Shown here: one piece after another, positions 9,813-21,800 of the stretch | Layout: each line of letters starts with the position of its first letter | How positions within the stretch are numbered: the first letter of the stretch is position 1 | Assembly: GCF_000313135.1 (NCBI RefSeq) | Contig: NW_004457380.1 | Coordinates: forward strand, 479,215 to 511,796 | Direction: 5' to 3' | From: Acanthamoeba castellanii str. Neff | Lineage: Eukaryota > Discosea > Longamoebia > Acanthamoebidae | Length of the DNA stretch: 32,582 bases | Notes under the pieces: model-generated | What the model was told of the DNA's origin: nothing | The model's database searches: none | The model's input: the letters and a program-made list of their open reading frames with translations, nothing else | Made by a program: the position numbers and the translations under genes

Positions 9813-10966
9813 ATGGATGGATGGATGGATGGATGGATGGATGGATGGATTAGTATTAGGATTGGTATTATTAGGATTATCAACGCCATACGCGGCTACG
9901 CGGGAGGGAGGAGGGGAGCATGGATGGGCATCAGGCGCGCGTACCCTCGCGGACGGTGCGTCCGTCCCTCTGGAGCTGCCCCTACCGCCCCGGCCGCCGC
10001 CGCTGCCGCCGCCGCCGCCTCGCCCCTTGGCACTGTTGGAGACAGTTTCCCACTCCCCGGCGGGCTGGCCTTTGGTTGGCGCAGAGGCACCTCCTCTTCC
10101 AGACTTTCCGCCTCGTGCCCCTTTGCTGCCGCCCACCACTTCCCAGCCGTCGGCGCTCCCTTTGGTGTTGCTGGTGCCAGCACCTGCGCCGACGACAGTG
10201 TCACGGTACACACGGGTGTGGTGCATTACGCACACGGTATATACGTTGGTCAGCAAACCGCAATGCTCGGGGCGGGCGGGGGGCGGGGGATTGTCCGTAC
10301 CGCCGGTGGCCGCATGGGCGGCAGGGGTGGAACGGGCCGCCGCCGCCGGCCGTGCAACGACCGCTCCACGAGTTCCGGCGGGCGGCGCGGGGCCTCTGCC
10401 GGCACGGGCGGCCTCCTGAGTGAGGGAAGAAGGGGAACGAGGAGGAGGAGGAGGGAGGAGGAGGGTCAAATAAACGCTGGGAAGGTGAGGAAGGCCTCGA
10501 CACAGAATCCTGAAGTGGGGCCTCCACGAAAAAGGCGGACGGAAGCGGCACGGCGACGACGCAGAATTGGGGTCAAGGAGGTACCTCCTTGGCCAGGGAT
10601 TTGTGCACTTCCTCGAGGGTTTTCGGGGTGTCGTCGGCTCCCACCCCCACCCAACTGGGCACACGCGCAGAGAGGACGGGCAGGCAGACGACGCCCCAGA
10701 AATAGAAGGTGAGGTATGGCCATACCATGCAATGCCGTGCCGCGCCGCGCCATGGAGGGATGGGGGAAGGGGCACGCGGGCAGTGATGCGGGCGCGCCCG
10801 GGAGGATGGAGAGGCGCGGGAGGGGAAGACAATACCCATTCCTGCGCATGTCGATGAGGTCGGTGAGCATGAAACGGATACGAGCAGGGTGGTTCTTGTC
10901 CTCGGCCATCTCAGTCAGTCGTCGGAAGTACTGCTCCATCGGTGAGTCGGGCTTGCCCTGGAACGA

Positions 10967-11005
<39 letters not shown>

Positions 11006-13175
11006 AAGAGGAAAGAGAGAAGAGACGTTAACAGGGGGGCGGGGTGGGGTGGGGTGTGGGGTTCTGGGGAGGTACTCGGGTTTTGGCGTCGAGCTGCTTG
11101 CCCACGGTGGACATGAGCTTGCACAACGCCTCCAGGTCCTCGTGCGAGGGCTGGCCTTGGCCAATGGGAGGCAGAAGTGTGACGATGACGCAGCCGTGCA
11201 TGATCTTATCCGTGAGCATCCTCAGCTTGAACAGCTCGCCGATGAAGATGATGTTGCCGAACATGCGGGTTTTGGCCTTGGCTTCTCTGAGTTCCTTGTC
11301 CTCTGGCGAAAGCTTATCGGCGTCTTCGTCGAGCTGGGTCTGTACCGATCACGATGAGAGGTTGCCGCGCTGCGCAACCAGCAGAACGGGGAGGGGGAGG
11401 GAGCGGCAGGTACCTTTTTCTCAAACTCCTTCTGGCACCGGTTCAGGAGAAGCCGTCGGAAGTTCTGCTTCTTGCCATTGTCCTCAAACTCGGGACAAGC
11501 CGGCTGCACTTTGAGGCAGAGCTCGGCGTACATTTTGCTGAACTGCGGCTCTGTGAGCGCCTTGTCGAAGATCTACGTGGGCTCACGCGCGCGCGACATC
11601 CAGCGTCAGCACAAGCCACCTTTGGCCTATTGTGGGTGGGGGGGGGCGGAGGCGGAGGAGCCCACCTGGTTGATAACCTGGTCCAGCATGCTGACATCGG
11701 TTACCTGGCCCAGCAGGCCAATTAGTTGGTCGCTGAGCGGCTGGAACTTCTCCAACGTGAGCTTGTTGAGGATGCTGGCGGCGATTGGCGGCGGAGGAGG
11801 AGGAGGAGGAAGAATGATGGAATGAGCAGGACAGCCACCACGTGAGGGACGACGGAATGAAAGGGAGGGAGGGAGGGAGGGAGGGAGGGACAAGGCATAC
11901 CCCTTGATCTCCTTGAAAATCTTGTCATTGCCCTCCACCTTCCTCGGCCTTTGCCACACGTGCTTGTTATCTGCTGGCCAGATGATGCCAGATCCGCGCA
12001 ACACAGCGCATGAGTGACGGTTGGTGTAACAAGAAAGGACCATCGGTTGCCAATGGCGAACAGGGAGGCCGCCCGGCGTAGCAGCGCACGTACGTACCTG
12101 TTGCGGTATCGGTAGAAAGGGAAGCCGCTGTTGAGACGCTCCCAGAACTCTCCCGCCATATCTTCGGGCCTCCCGAGGCCCCTTGAAGCGGGGGCTTGCC
12201 TCCGCCGTTACCGCGACCTCCGCTTCCCTGACTCCTGGTTTTCTGCTCACGTTTGGTGGAGGGGGGCTCCATGATGAGAGGCTGCCGAAGCTAATCTCGG
12301 TACTTCTTTCGGATTTAAGAGCGCGCTCAGACGGCGTACCCATGAGGAGCCACTAGCAGCGCCCCTGGCACCCCGCGGACCCATTGAACCTGGCCCGGAA
12401 CGTCCACCCTGAGCCTTCGGCTTCCCGGAGCCTGGAATAATGTCGTCAATCTCCAACAGCCCCTCGGGCTTTTCGCGGCATGTCTAAGAATGGAGAGAGA
12501 GAGAGAGAGAGATGTCAGCACGAGTGCTCTGGTGCGTGGTCCAAAAGAGAGAGAGAGAGAGACCCTCCACATCTCAACACGAATGTGGAAAAAGGACATG
12601 AATGTAGAACAATGATATATATATAAATTAGGGGAAAGAGCAGAAGGATGCGTTACCGGGAGCTGTTGGAAGAGAAGAAGAAAGTCTTGGCTGTAGACAC
12701 GCTTCCCGGTTTCGGGGTTGAGCGTGGACGGTCCGAGAATGATGCGGTCCTCCTCCGACTCCTCCACAGGCGTGGTTGGCGTGGGGATGGGGCTGGCCGA
12801 CCGCTCTTCACGTGCAGCGGCTCCTTCGGTCTCCTTGCTCTGCTGTTCATTTTCATCCTGCTGCTCGAGATGACCCAGACCTTCTCCCGTGGACCGCGTG
12901 AGGAAGGGGCTGCTGGCAGATCCTTCACCTCTCTGAAGTGCACCAAGCCTACCCCCTTTCTTATGTTCGCTGTGTGCGGCATTGGCGGATGCATCCCCCT
13001 CGCTTGTCTCTACCACCGCGTCTTCTGCGGCAGTACTCATCGCCGCGGCCGTCGTCGTGGCCGAGCTGCCTTCTTCGCCCGCTGCGTCGGGGGCGGCCTT
13101 GGAGGGGGTATCAGATGGCAGGCTGTCAGCTGCCGCGTCGGGGAGAGAAGAATTGAGTTGCTGCTGATCGGCCAT
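8235..13175 (-). CDS. EIF4G: Translation initiation factor eIF4G (MIF4G + MA3 scaffold)
   Basis: Inferred exons, in transcript order: 13175..12657, 12483..12340, 12290..12098, 11973..11901, 11774..11666, 11572..11414, 11339..11076, 10957..10836, 10654..10585, 10415..10259, 10183..9945, 9752..9603, 9467..9389, 9309..9107, 8975..8565, 8445..8335, 8273..8235 (1013 aa, frame kept throughout). The acidic N-terminus ends in a canonical eIF4E-binding motif YSQDFLL (Tyr161). MIF4G (about 300-555) shows [37 protein letters not shown] and [13 protein letters not shown]. The linker has two W-containing repeats (DGWEVV, GEWETV) and RGG-rich tracts. MA3 (about 770-965) begins at [10 protein letters not shown]. 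There is no second HEAT domain after MA3. It would bridge eIF4E, eIF4A and the ribosome. The 11973 acceptor could shift by 3 nt. Confidence 0.92.
9757..9851 (+). repeat. (GGAT)n microsatellite in an eIF4G intron
   Basis: About 95 bp of GGAT units with two GGAC variants near the left end, inside the intron 9753..9944. It produces spurious Met-Asp-Gly-Trp or His-Pro-Ser-Ile repeats if translated. Confidence 0.95.
10970..11002 (+). repeat. (GA)n microsatellite in an eIF4G intron
   Basis: A pure GA run of about 30 bp lies just upstream (on the coding strand) of the acceptor at 10957/10958. It forms the CT-rich polypyrimidine tract of that intron. Similar CT runs precede other acceptors in this gene (about 12494-12515, 12546-12564). 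Confidence 0.85.
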
Positions 13176-13584
13176 TCTCCGTTACGGGTAGTGGGAAATC
13201 GGGACACGGAGGATGCACGCGCTGGCTGCCCTCTTCTTTCTGTGTCGATGTGCGGACACTTCAAGTGCTCGCGGACCACCCTGCCGCGCGCCACAGTCCG
13301 TTTCACTCCGCTGCTGCATTCCTGGCGTACTTCCCAGTTTGTTCCTGGTTTTTCACTTGTCACCGGGCACTGTCACTCACGAAAAAAGGAAAATGGAGCA
13401 AGAAAGAAAAAAGAAGTTATTCCAAGAAAGAAAAGCGAGAGAGATTAACCACATGATACTTCGAAGTGGGCGTCCTCCCGTTCTGCTTGCCCCGGTCGCC
13501 GTAGGTCCGCGACGTACCCCTCGGGGATCGGGGCTGCTCACCTCCCACTTGCGGAGGAGCCTGGTGTCGCTGGCGCAGGAGGGA
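13176..13584. promoter_or_regulatory. Divergent intergenic region, eIF4G / small unknown gene
   Basis: This is the 409-bp gap between two divergent start codons. It carries a strongly purine-rich plus-strand tract (about 13380-13445: GAAAAAAGG, AAGAAAGAAAAAAGAAG) and otherwise GC-rich sequence. No TATA box is obvious. It presumably holds promoters for both genes. If the start of the right-hand gene is wrong, part of it may be exon. Confidence 0.4.
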
Positions 13585-14441
13585 ATGGCGGCACCGCCTC
13601 TGACCCCCCCTCCTCGTCCCGGTGCATGGCCCCTCCTCCCTCTTCCTGTGTGCATCCCCCCCCCCGGGGGGGGGACATGCGTATGCAGCTCGCGCTTAGC
13701 TGGTGTGGACCGACCTACCTACCTACCTGCGCACCTCTCACGCGCGACGGGCTGTGTGGTGAGTTGCAGTTGAGGGCGAGTGTTGTGGGTCGGGCTGCGC
13801 CAACTGCGTGTGGGTGACCTATTGTACCGCCATCTCTCTCTCCTTCTCTCTCTCTCTCTCTCCTCCCCCCCCAATGCTGGGGCTCGGTGGGCATTAACCG
13901 CCGCCGCTTCCACCGCGTGCTCGCAACAGGGGAACAGTGCGAAGACTATGAACGGCGCAGGAAGGCCCTGCAGCGCCTGCAGCAAAGCGGGAGCGGCAAG
14001 CTCGACCACCACCAGCACCACCACCACCACCAGCAGCAGCACCACCAGCACCACCAGCAGCACCAGCAGCAGCAACCAGCAGGTACGTGTGCCCGAGTTG
14101 AAGCGAAAGACGGGCCAGGGGTTCGAGACTAACCACCAATTTGGTGATTGGATGCACGCCACCACGGGCAAGGTGGTGATGATGGCGGTGGGACACAGCA
14201 AAGCCAACAGAGCAACGAGGGAGAGAACGGCATGGACGCCGCCACCAGGTCGTGTTCTGTTCAGTGCCTCTCAGCGAACAACGAATGGCTGCTTCTGCAG
14301 CGCCACGTGGCCAGGATGGCCATAGGCTGACTGGTGGGGGCGGCGGGGCGGTGGGACAGGGCGTTCATTGAGCTGGAGAAGAGACTGGCACAGCAGCAGC
14401 AGCAGCAGCAGCAGAAACAGCAGGGTCAAACACGCGCGTAG
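13585..14441 (+). CDS. Small His/Gln-rich protein of unknown function
   Basis: Inferred exons: 13585..13621, 13930..14082, 14173..14248, 14360..14441 (115 aa, phases 1, 1 and 2 all consistent). I do not recognise the family. After a Pro-rich start comes a charged helix EQCEDYERRRKALQRLQQSG. A CAC/CAG-encoded His/Gln tract follows, then a short linker GGDDGGGTQQSQQSNEGENG, a second helix RAFIELEKRLAQ and a Gln run before TAG. Two amphipathic helices separated by low complexity suggest a small helical subunit of a larger complex, but that is a guess. The 3' half is better supported than the first exon, which was chosen only because it has an ATG and the right phase. Confidence 0.5.
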
Positions 14442-14590
14442 GCCTTTGCCGCCGCAGGAGGAGGAGGAGGAGGAGGATGCCGTCACGGTGTGGTGTGCCA
14501 CCGCTCCACGCGAGAGCTCGCGAGCGGGCCGGGGAGAAGGAGAACGGGCGGGAGGAACTCGACTTATCCCTGGCCACCCAGCCGCCCAGC

Positions 14591-17500
14591 CTAGGCGATG
14601 GACGCCACCACCGCAACGAGAGCCTTGGCGATTTTGACGAGCTGCACCACAACTCGTGGATCCTGGCCCCCCGTCGCCAAGCCATACCCGTGTTTAACGA
14701 ACGTTCAACCAACCATACCATACCATCCAACCCTTTGGAGGGCAAAAGCCGTGCGGCGTGTGTGTGCGGCGTGTGTGCGTACCTGTGCGCTGGCCAGGAT
14801 GTTGTGGGCCGTGGCGAGCGTTTTTTCGAGGTCGAAGAGGGCTACGTTGACGGTCTTCTTCACAGCAGTCAGTTTGTCGTCGGTCTTTTGGATGAGAGGC
14901 GGCGCTGGCTTGGCCAGTGGTGGGAGAAGCGTCTTCAGCTGATCCACCCCCTGCCAACACCCACCCACCCATCGGAGAGGGTCCCCCACGAGGAGGCTTC
15001 AGCTTTCTCATTCGGCCATTGCAGCGCTGTTTTGGGGGGAGGGGGGCGTGCCGGTTTCATGTTGCGAAGGTATTGGGCCAGACCCAGAGCCTGGTCCAGG
15101 CTCTGTGTGGCGGCCACGCTCCTCTTCATGGTGGCGAGCTTGCTCTGGAGCTGCACACGTGGCCCACCCCCGCGACAATAGAGGGGAAGGAAAACCACAC
15201 AAGCAGCGACATGAGGAGCCAGCCAGCCAGCCAGCCCCCGAGGGGGCTGGAGGCCAGGCTGCACGTACCTCAGTCATGAGCGTGAGTCCCTCCTTGCGCA
15301 CGAGCCCCAGCTTCTGCTCCAGCGACATGCTGCTCTGTGGCATGTCCGACGCGCTGCCCGGTTGGGGCGAATTGCCCTGGCCCTGGTGCACCAGACCGCG
15401 TTGCCCTCCTGCCGCGCACGCGCACATCGCGCACATCGCACAAACAACACGACCGACGCACATCATGAGAAAGACAGCAAGGAATAGCCGAACTGGACTC
15501 ACTGGCGACTGAGGCGGTGCGCAAGCTCGGGTACCCCCAGCGGCGGACGCAGCAACTCCACCAGAACGCATTTGAACCTGCACCACCAGCCACCACCAGC
15601 CACCACCACGACGAACACCAGCCACCACCAGCCACCACCAGTCACCACCCCAGCACGACCACCAGCACCACCAACGACCACCACGACCAGCACCACCACG
15701 ACCACCACCACCACGACCACCACCACCAACACCACCACCACCACCACCAACACCACCACCACCACCACCACCACCACCCGGAAGGAAGGAAGGAAGGAGG
15801 GAAGGAAGGAGGGGTCAGGGAAAAACAGCGATCGCCTGTTGGGGAGGGGTTCACCACCTGGGCCGAGGTCTTAACCCGGAGAGCGTCGAGTTCCTGCAGA
15901 TCCACGCTGGGGTGGTCGGCCAAGTACTCTACAATACCAAGGCACGAGGGCGGGAGCTTGGTGAGACAGTGTATGTCGTGTGTGTGTGTGTGTGTGTGGT
16001 GCCGTGTGTGGCCTGCTGTGGGTGGGTGGGTGGTGGATATGATGGGTATATATAATATATAATATAGAATATATATACCCATCATGCGTCGTTCGAGGTA
16101 GTCGACGAGGTGGTCGGACCCGATGGAGAACTTTTCGAGGAGGCGTTGGTTGCGGATCGGGTTGCCCTGGACCATGAGGGTCTGGAGGCCGGTGAGGTGG
16201 CCGGCGGAGAGGGGGAGGTCGGAGAGGCGGTTGTCGGAGAGGTCGAGGCGCACGAGCCTGGTCATGCGGCCCACGGCCTGGGGCAGCTGGGCCAGGCGGT
16301 TGGAGGCCAGGTTGAGCTCCATGAGTCGCGTGAGCAGGGTGAAGTCGTCGGGGAGGACGGTGAGCTGGCAGGCCGAGAGGTCCATCACTTCGAGCGCACT
16401 GCACGCTCCGACCTCGGGAGGCAGGCCTTGCACGAGCGGGTTTCCGTTGAGGTTCAGCTCCTCGAGTCGGCTCAGGCATCCGATCTGGGGCGGCAGCGTG
16501 GTCAAGCGATTGTTGGCCACGCTCAGCTTCTCGAGCGCCCCCAGCTTGGCGATGGTGTCCGGCAGAGCCACCAGCTGATTCCCGTTCAAATGCAACTCCC
16601 GCAACCGCGTCAGCCTGCCCACTGCAGCACAGGAATTAAAAAGAAGAAGAAGAAAGGAAAAGACGAGAATAAGAAGAAGAGCCAGAGGGAGATCGGGGCC
16701 GCGTCGTACCAGAAGCCGAGAGGGAAGTCATTTGGTTGCCTTCCATGTGCAGCACCTCCAGGCACACCAGGGGCGTCAGCTGCGGGAAGCTCTTCAGCTT
16801 GTTGAACCCCAGATTAAGGCCCTGCCGTCGCGCAACAACAGAGAAACAGAAAAAGAAGAGAGGGAAGGAGGAGGAGGAGGGTCGAAGTGTTTAGTCCTGG
16901 GCCAGAGCCTGACAGATCGGGGTACGCGCCAGCGGCGCAGCAGCAGCAGCAGCGGCACCTGTAGTTGAGTGACGGCGCCCACCGTGTGGGGTACGTAGGT
17001 AAGCCCCACCCCGCTCAGACTCAGCGTAGCAGCGGGTCCTGGCACATTCCCCACGGCACACGGCACACGGCACATGACGCGCGCCACCGTTAGCCGGATT
17101 GCCCCATGTAAGGCCTTCAGAGCGCGATGGCGAGGCAATGCGGCAACAGTGGCACGTTGGTGGAGAGCAGGGCGCGAAGCGAAGCTGATGAAAGGCATGT
17201 GCTATCAATATATATAAATATATAAATATAAAGGTCTAGATACCGTCAGGAGGTCCCACGAAGGGAGTGTCGGAGGTGGCCTGGCCGGCCACGAACAGCT
17301 CCACCCGCTTTTTGATGTCCTTCAACAGCGACGACGACATCTTGTCTCCTGTGACGTAGGCCTCCTGCGTAGTATAGTACAACATATATTCGTACGCCGC
17401 ATTTCTGATGAGCTGCAGCTTGCGGGCCGGATTCCGCGCGAGCAAAGCCACACAGGCGTGTCTCTGTAGCCAAGGAGAGACCCAGACCCAAGCCACACGA

Positions 17501-18713
17501 GGGAGCGAGGGGAGGGGCAGCGCACTTTGGGCAGCGCTGCCGGTCCCGACGAAGAGGAGGCGTGCTTGGGTGCATCTGCGGTGCTGCGTGTTCGCACCGG
17601 CTGAGCCTGGCCCTCCACGGAAAACTGGAGGAGGAGCTCCCCCTTGGCCCCCGCGCTGGACCCGTCCCGGTTCTATTGTTCACGCCGCGGTTCCACGCAG
17701 AGCCACACACACGCGACACATGCGACACATGCGACGCACACGACGCACACGACAACAACGCACACAGAGAGGCGATACCGCTAGTCAGTTAGCCAAACCG
17801 TGTAGGTGAGTAGTGGCGACGACGAGGTTGGGCCGATATGGTGCGATCCACGGACTCGGCCCTTGCGAGAGGGAGGGAGGGAGGGAGGGAGAGAGGGGTG
17901 AATTGAAAAGGGGCGCGCACGCGAAGCGGGAACCAGCTGTCGGAGCCGTCAAGCATGAGACCTCCCAGCTCGACCACGCACTGCCCTAAGAAATCGTCCT
18001 GGGTGGTGGTGGTCATGCATGAGACGCGCTTGCAGAAGACGTGAACTCCCTAATGCGCTGGGCACGACCGACTACACACGAGCTGCGAAGCTTCCGCAAA
18101 ACATACACGCAACCGGCGCACACACGACACAATACACAACGTGCACGCACGGTCCAGCCGCATGAGCAAGCACCTTGGCAAGGGCGTCTTTGTCCCAGAC
18201 CTGCACCACGAGCTTGTCTACGGTTCTGACATCACTGCAGGCAGTGTGCCCCGCGTCACGTAGTGGCGAGAGGTGGACCTTCAGCCGGGGCGGTTGTAAA
18301 AAAGAAACCGCACGACCCAGCAACAAAAGGAGAGGGGGAGGGAGAAGAGAGAACGCACAAGAGGAACGACTCATTCCACAAGGGGTTGAGGGTCTTCTTC
18401 TTGATTTTGGTGACGTGCTTCTGTTGCCCGGCCTGCAACACGCAGTACGGGTCGCTATATCCTGCAGCACACGGTGCTGTCAGCCCTCCCTTCCTCCCTC
18501 CCTCCCCGTACCGCACTCCCACAAAGCCCAGCAAATAGGAGAGAAAGAGAGAGCGCAAAAAGAACGCTGGGGCGAGGCAAACCGTTTGAATCTGCAGACG
18601 GCAGGTTGCGGCCCTTCACCACTACACCGTATCGCCTCGATCAACAACAACTTGCTCAATCAATCAATAAACATATAAAAATGGGAGGGCGTACCATTCA
18701 CCACAAGCGTCAT
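14591..18713 (-). CDS. C2-LRR protein with helical C-terminal region
   Basis: Inferred exons in transcript order: 18713..18695, 18621..18583, 18461..18359, 18234..18174, 17998..17921, 17672..17526, 17463..17244, 17038..16959, 16821..16710, 16621..16079, 15928..15858, 15577..15535, 15408..15269, 15144..15052, 14950..14783, 14662..14591 (662 aa). The first coding exon is only 19 nt. Residues 1-125 form a C2 domain with all five usual Ca2+-ligand Asp positions (D17, D23, D68, D70, D76) and NPLWNESF. A linker has a helical block (RKLQLIRNAAYEYMLYY). Residues 223-467 hold about eight or nine leucine-rich repeats (LRELHLNGNQLVALP type). Residues 470-662 are helical (SLEQKLGLVRKEGLTLM; LFDLEKTLATAHNILASAQ). 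Likely a Ca2+/phospholipid-recruited scaffold; partner unknown. The 15051..14951 intron needs a GC donor. Confidence 0.82.
15583..15779 (+). repeat. CCA/CAC-rich repeat in a C2-LRR intron
   Basis: CCACCAGCCACCACCAGCC units grade into (CAC)n with CACGAC variants, all inside the intron 15578..15857. The same CCACCAGCCACCA word recurs in introns of other genes in this window. Confidence 0.9.
16039..16085. repeat. Perfect 16-bp inverted repeat across a 5' splice site
   Basis: Arms are ATGATGGGTATATATA (16039-16054) and its exact reverse complement (16070-16085), with a 15-bp AT-only-plus-G loop. In the C2-LRR pre-mRNA (minus strand) the inferred donor of the long LRR exon (exon ends 16079, GU at 16078-16077) lies within the first arm. 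Confidence 0.85.
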
Positions 18714-18874
18714 GCTGAGCTCTGGCGCACCTCGACTTCCTCCTCCTTTGGACTTCTCCTGTTGACGGCTTGTTGCCGGGCCACGCGAAGGGGAAAAACA
18801 GGAAAAGCGCCAGGAAAGTGGAAATTTCTTTTGCACAACCAAGCCACACGACGTAACCCTGGGTCCCCATCAAG
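18714..18874. promoter_or_regulatory. Divergent promoter region, C2-LRR / USP38
   Basis: 161 bp separate the two inferred start codons, so both promoters must overlap here or extend into 5' UTRs or upstream introns. The sequence is GC-rich with CTCCTCC and CACACGACG words. No TATA box stands out. Confidence 0.4.
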
Positions 18875-21800
18875 ATGGAGAAGGTGGTGCGGGGCCTTCT
18901 GCTATCAAGCCACACCGACGAGGCCAAGGTGGCAGTGCTGCGGCAACTTCTGCCCACATGCCGCCCTACAGGAGAGGCAGCGAGTCATGCCCTCTACCGC
19001 CTGGCATCCGAGCTCCTACTTGGACCCACTCCCGAACCCACGTACCCACGTCCCCCCCCCTACTTCCCCTCTTCGCGGCATGCCGAGCGCGCGTTCCGGC
19101 GCGTGCACGTTCCGGCGCGTGCACGTTCGGCTATGCTGCACCCCCCTCCCACCTTTCGACGCTGACGCGCGGGACGGCGACGGTTCAGGATGGGGGAGCT
19201 GCTCCTGGCCCACCTGGCTGGCCAACCGGGGCAGGAGAAGTGGGCCGCTTCGTTCTTCTCCACCACGCGCCTGACCGAATACCTCGTCGACACGGTGCGC
19301 ACAGTGCCCTCGTGCGAGATGCGAGGAGGAGGAGGAGGAGGAGGGGGGAGAGGAGGGGGTGAGGAGGAAGGGCTTGTTGGTTTCCTCCTCTCCCCCGAGC
19401 CGCACTCGCTCACCAGCTTCTCTCCTCCAGACGCACAGCCTCGACAAGGTGGTTCACCTCCTGTGCCTCGCGCTCACCCTCAAGGGTACGCACGCACGCA
19501 ACTTGTCGCGCTGGCGGGTGGTTGGGCCCATGAGTGGGCGGGCGGGCGGGCGGACACGAGAGGCCTCATCACCCTAGCACACCCTCCCATTCCCTCCTCC
19601 TCACATCTCGCGTTGGACCAAAGGCAAAAGCGACCCCGTGGGCGTGCTCCGAGACAGCAACGCCTTGCACTCCTACCTCTCACCTCTCCTGCGGAAATTC
19701 GCCTCGCCACTGCTGCAGGTCCCCCCCCCATCACTCTCTTTCGCCTCGTTGATGCATTTGGCCGTGCGTGCGTGCGTCGCGTGCGTGCGTGCGTGCGTGC
19801 GTGGTGAGTGTCGTTCGTTTTGTGCGTGCGTGCGTGCGTGCGGTGCGAGGGTGACTGTGCGTCACCATCTCACATAAGAGTATCTGATCCATGTGTGCGT
19901 GCGCAGGTTGCACTTGCCCAGCTGTTGGTGTGCGTGCCCAGCGCTCGCCCTCCCGCAGTAGATGTGCCGCAGGTATGTGTGCACACGTTCCGCCGTGGGC
20001 GCTACCACCACGTGTCTACTTTGTACCTACATACCACCGCCACCACTACCACGACAACAACAAGGTGGTGCTCGGCTGGCTGACGGGAGTGGGAGTCGAG
20101 GACGATGTTGCCGAACACGCGGATGGCGGGAGTGAAGCGGCGCGTGCTTATGACACGCGAGTGGGACTGCTCACTACCCTCCTCCTGCACACGTGCAATG
20201 GCCGGTGAGTCGCCCACCAGCCGCCGCCGCCGCCGCCAAGGAGGGCAGGCAGGGTGCTCACACATCCCGTTCTCCTCCTCGTGGTGGCGGTGCAGTGAGG
20301 ACAAAATCCTGGCCCTCCTCGTGCAGGTGTTCATCCACTTGGCCAAGCCTGCATCCGGGTCGAGCGGGGGTATCCCTTCATTCGCCCTCGCTGCGGTCCT
20401 ACAGAACGTGCCCTCCTCGTACATCGCTCGGTACCCACCGCCTCCCGCCTCGACACAGTTCGCACCTACGCTGGGCCGGCACCCTACGGTACTCGATGCT
20501 GGGGGGGGGTTCTATTCTAATGAAATCACGGACCACCACAGGGCGGCCAGCCTCATCGCGCATCCCGCTTCGGGGGCCAAGGATGCAGAAGTGGAGCTCG
20601 CCTTGGTCCACCTCATCAGCTGGCCCCTCTCCCACCGCCTCGGTTCTCTTTCTCCCCTGCCCTTTCCTCATAGCACGGCGAGGCGTGTGATTTGAGCTGA
20701 CGGTCACATGACCACTTCACGTTGTTGTTTCTGCTGCCCTGTTGGTTGGTTGGTTGTTGGCGGTGGGCTATGTGTCCACACCAGGGGATTGGGTGATCGG
20801 CCTGCTGGGCGCATTGGCCGAGGCGAAGCGCTATTCCGTGGTGGCCTCCCTGACAGCCAAGTCAGCACACATTGCCGTGAACCAGATGTTCGTGCCCGAA
20901 CTGCGCGTGGGCGCCCTCCGTGTGCTGCGCCACCTCCTATTGGGTTAGTGGCCTCGACCCCCTCTCCTCCCCCCCCTCTCTTCCCTCTCTGCAACTTTAC
21001 ACGACGTACGCAGCCTCTGATGCGCGGGTGCGTGGGAGCAGGCTATCAGCACAGCCCCACCATATTCCACGCTCTCCTTCCGGACTTGACGAAGCTGGTG
21101 GCCGCCCTCGCCGAACAACCAGGCGGCACCACTGGCGGCAGCAGCAGCAGCAGCAGCAGCAGCTCGGCTTCCTCCGCAGACAGCCACCACAATCGTCGGC
21201 CGCGAGAGGAAGCCGAGGCGCCGACCGAGAAAGAGGAGAGGCTGTCTCTCGGCAGTGCGGGCTGGGAGGCGGCCGTGGCACGCCAAGGGCAACAGGCAGC
21301 CGACCCCGCGCTCTCCCAAGTGTACGCCGCGCAGATCGTTCCGCGCCGCGTCATCTCTGCCCTCCTCACGCTCTTCGACTCCGCTTCCACCACACATCGT
21401 ACGTCCTAGCCCTCCCCCGGTCTGTTATCGGACGTCTGATCTGCCGCGGCCACCGCCACCGCCACCGCCACCGCCACCGCCACTACTGCCGACGGCGTGG
21501 CTATGATGACAGCGGCAGCGCGCTCGGCCCCGTCCCCTGCTGTAGCCCCGTGGTGCCCTTATGTGGGGGCGGGCCTCGCGGAGCTGCTGCACGTGCTGAT
21601 GCTCCACTACACGGGCTATCCGGAGCTGTATTCTCCTCTCCTCACCGCTCTCCCCCAGGCACCCCTCCCCCTCCCTCGGCCCACCCTGCCCCAGCACCCC
21701 ACCCATCACCCAATGATGGTAGCGGCGGCGGCGATGCTATAGACAGACAGACAGACAAACAGATAGCTCGCTCGCTAACGCCTCACGGTTCTGCCCCGTA

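Noticed and set aside
9177..10832. 551-codon minus-strand open frame
   Set aside because: It is eIF4G exons read through introns that happen to be open, including the His-Pro-Ser-Ile microsatellite. Intron boundaries and phases are clear.
14477..14760. Plus-strand reading through DFDELHHNSWILAPRRQ as a 3' exon of the small His/Gln gene
   Set aside because: The minus strand of the same DNA gives the terminal exon of the C2-LRR gene (DPRVVVQLVKIAKALVAVV then stop) in correct phase, and the plus-strand gene already ends at 14441.
17236..17243. Stop codon near 17236 ending a stand-alone C2 protein
   Set aside because: The stop lies just inside a GTATCT donor (exon end 17244), and splicing to 17038 restores the LRR frame in phase. 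Still worth confirming by cDNA.
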